Shown: one piece after another, positions 52,601-55,600 of the stretch
Layout of the letters: the number at the start of each line of letters is the position of its first letter
Position numbering within the stretch: the first letter of the stretch is position 1
NCBI RefSeq assembly: GCF_020497125.1
Contig: NC_059080.1
Span: 73,266,618 to 73,330,617 of the forward strand
Reading direction: 5' to 3'
From: Mauremys mutica
Lineage: Eukaryota > Chordata > Testudines > Geoemydidae
Length of the DNA: 64,000 nucleotides
Made by a program: the position numbers and the translations under genes
Notes under the pieces: generated by a model
Database searches by the model: none
Told to the model about the DNA's origin: nothing
Seen by the model: the letters and a program-made list of their open reading frames with translations, nothing else

Positions 52601-55600
52601 CGGCTTGGTGCCGCCGGTGCGCTCTGCACCGAGGAAGCTCGCGGTGCCGGCGCAGACGGTGCCGGGGGTTGGAGCGACGCCTCCATTAGGAGTTGTTTCA
52701 AGCGAATATCTCGCTCCTTGCGAGTTCGCGGCTTGAAGGCGGAACAGAAAGAGCACTTATCTGTTCTATGTCCTTCGCCCAGGCAACGGAGGCAGGCATC
52801 GTGTGGATCCCCAACTGGCATAGGCCGCTGGCACGACGCGCAGGGCTTAAAGCCCGGTGCCTTGGGCATGAGCCCGCACCGGGGGAGGAAAGGGAGGGGA
52901 TACCCCCCTTAACCTTATCCTAAACCTAACTAATTAACTATGAAAAACTATCTACACTAAGCACTAAACGAACTATATACACGAGAAAGTAGCGAGAGCT
53001 AGGGTTGTGGAGGACAGAGAGCACTCCACAGTTCTAACTGGCCGTCACGGGCGGTAAGAAGGAACTGAGGAGCGGACGGGCCGGCTGGGGTATATAACAG
53101 GCGCCATAGCGGCGCCACTCCAGGGGGCGCCAGCCGGCCCGCCAGAGTTGCTAGGGTAAAAAAGTTCTGAGATGCCGTGCACGCGCGGCGCGCACACCTG
53201 ACTGGAATGCATAGGAGCAATCACTCGAAGAAGAACAACTTCTTTCATTCTTTGACCAGCTCAATCTTAATTTCATACAAACTGATATACTGTCAATTGT
53301 TACCTTGTATGCAAAAGAAAAAAAAAATTGATCATTTTATTTTTTTTACCTTTGCTTTAAAAATAATGACAAAATACTTTGAACCAAATTGAAATTTAAA
53401 TGTTTCCCTTTAAAGTCTTCTGCCCATTACTGTTTTTCATATCAAGTGATTTTTCTTCCATATAGACTTTGTCCAAGCTGCTTTTTTTGGTGTATTTATG
53501 AAAAAATAAGGAGTCTTTATGGAAAAAAATATTTTGAACTAAAACAAGCCACATACTTACAATGCCAACAATCAGAGAAAGCCAATTTTTCAAGTTTAAA
53601 TTACTACTCCTTCCAAAGTGAAGGTTGCTTGTAGAAATGTTACTACCAGTCTTCTGAATTAAGAACATTATATTTTAAACTTTAAGGTTAACTGTGAATT
53701 TCCAGGCAACATGTTTACATTTTTCAATGTCCTAATAGTCATATGCCTATTTAAACTTATTTATTTACAATCTTAACTGTAACTTATGCAAGAGTTTGTC
53801 TGGGTTTGGTTACACATTTTTTTCCTTGAGTTGAAAGCACTCACCTCATCAATAAATGGGATTAATACTACTGCTTCCCATTCTTGCTGTTTTCCATTTA
53901 AGTCTGTTTTAAAATCTGGAGGATAGTATTCTATGATTGGAGAATCTTCGCTAGTCATCAAATGCTAGAAAATCAGAAAGCAATACAACAGGGGAATTCA
54001 GTCTGGCTATATTTTCATAGACAATTTAAGATTCAGTCTAGGATGACAAAACAGGTGAGGCATGATGTTAATTCAAAGTAAAGGCTAAACTGGAATGAAC
54101 TGATAGTTTAACTGCCTCATTCAGAAATTACATAGTGCATCCAAAGATTGTATTAGAATAATTTAGTAAATTTTATGCTTTAAAAATCATATAATTACAA
54201 TCTAAATGTCAAGCTCAGTTTGACAACAGGAACAGAAAAGATAGCAGAAGAAAGTTTCTTATTTAAAAAAATAATAGGTATACCAAACCCCCGCTAGAAC
54301 GTGGGGTTCTGGATCCATGCGCGGTCCCGCATTAATGCGGGAACCATGTTATAGCGGGGACCACCTTACCATGGATTCCAATGATGGTAATTAAATTTGG
54401 GATCCATGCGCAGTCCCGCGCTATAACCGAATTCACGCTATATGGACGCGCATTCTAGCGAGGGTCCGTAGTATATGATAAAACTGGTAAAAATCAAATT
54501 ATAAAGCCTACCTCGTAGCATTTAGGTAGCAGATCTTTGCTAGCTGCTGGAAGTACTGCAAGAAGCTGTTCAAATGGCATGAAAGGTTTTCCTAACTCAA
54601 ACTGGATTTTGAGTTTACTGATATTGCGAATGTCTGATAGGTAAGGTGCATAATGATAAGGGTAATACCTACAGAAGAAAAAAAAAGTAATTTGAGTTAA
54701 TTTCAGTACTGCAACATACACAGTACAGAAGCAAACGAACATACATTAAATCAGGGGTTGGCAACCTTTCAGAAGTGGTGTGCTGAGTCTTCATTTATTC
54801 ACTTTAATTTAAGGTTTTGCGTGCCAGTAATACATTTTAACGTTTTTAGAAGGTCTCTTTCTATAAGTCTGTAATATATAGCCAAACTATTGTTGTATGT
54901 AAAGTAAATAAGGTTTTTAAAATGTTTAAGAAGCATCATTTAAAATTAAATTAAAATGCAGAGCCCCCTGGACTGGTGGCCAGGACCTGGGCAGTGTGAG
55001 TGCCACTGAAAATCAGCTCATGTGCCGCCTTCGGCACGCATGCCATAGGTTGCCTACCCCTGCATTAAATGGTGTCAATATATTACTCAAAGTTCAATTG
55101 ATCCCAGCACAACTCAGGATCTCTCATCTGACATTCATTCACTTACCAGCTCCATGACTGAACCCCATGGTAGTAATAGTGCAAAATCCACTGTATTGCC
55201 TGGACATAACATTCAGCCTGATCAGCCAGGAAATCACTTAAAAGAGAAAGAAATGTTACGTATTGATTTTTTTCCTTCTTTATTTACTTTTTACTAATAT
55301 ATGATTCAAGGAAAAGCTTCTTGAGCAATTAGCAACTACACAGTCTTCTGGGCCCCTTTTGGAGTCATATCAATGGATCTTCCTTCTGGCACAAGCGGGC
55401 TTATCATGGCAAACTTCTTAGTTGACTAATACCTCTGGCTGATATGAAAAGAAGTGTCATGGCTATATTTTAACACCAAGAACTCCTTTCCTGAGGACTG
55501 GATATGCTGCCTTAGATTCCAGATACTGAGGGTATGTCAACATACAATTAGACACCTGCAGCTGGCCTGTGCAAGCTGACTTGGGCTTGTGGGGCTTGGG

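Larger units (their letters stand above)
47102..53235 (-). mobile_element. Complete DIRS tyrosine-recombinase retrotransposon (6134 bp)
   Basis: Has every structural part of a DIRS element: non-identical inverted terminal repeats, an internal complementary region that exactly joins the reverse complements of both ends, gag, RT-RNase H-methyltransferase and tyrosine recombinase, all on the minus strand. Boundaries are set to within two bases by the internal complementary region. No target duplication is seen at the edges, as expected for recombinase-mediated integration of a circular DNA. The element is much richer in G+C than the surrounding intron. All three coding frames are open, and the terminal/internal copies are identical, which implies a recent insertion. 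It sits in XRN1 intron 6 in the same sense as the gene. Confidence 0.95.

Noticed and set aside
51737..52912. 391-codon plus-strand frame rich in RCRERDRDG
   Set aside because: It is the exact antisense shadow of the SR repeats in the DIRS gag on the minus strand; no independent start context or domain.
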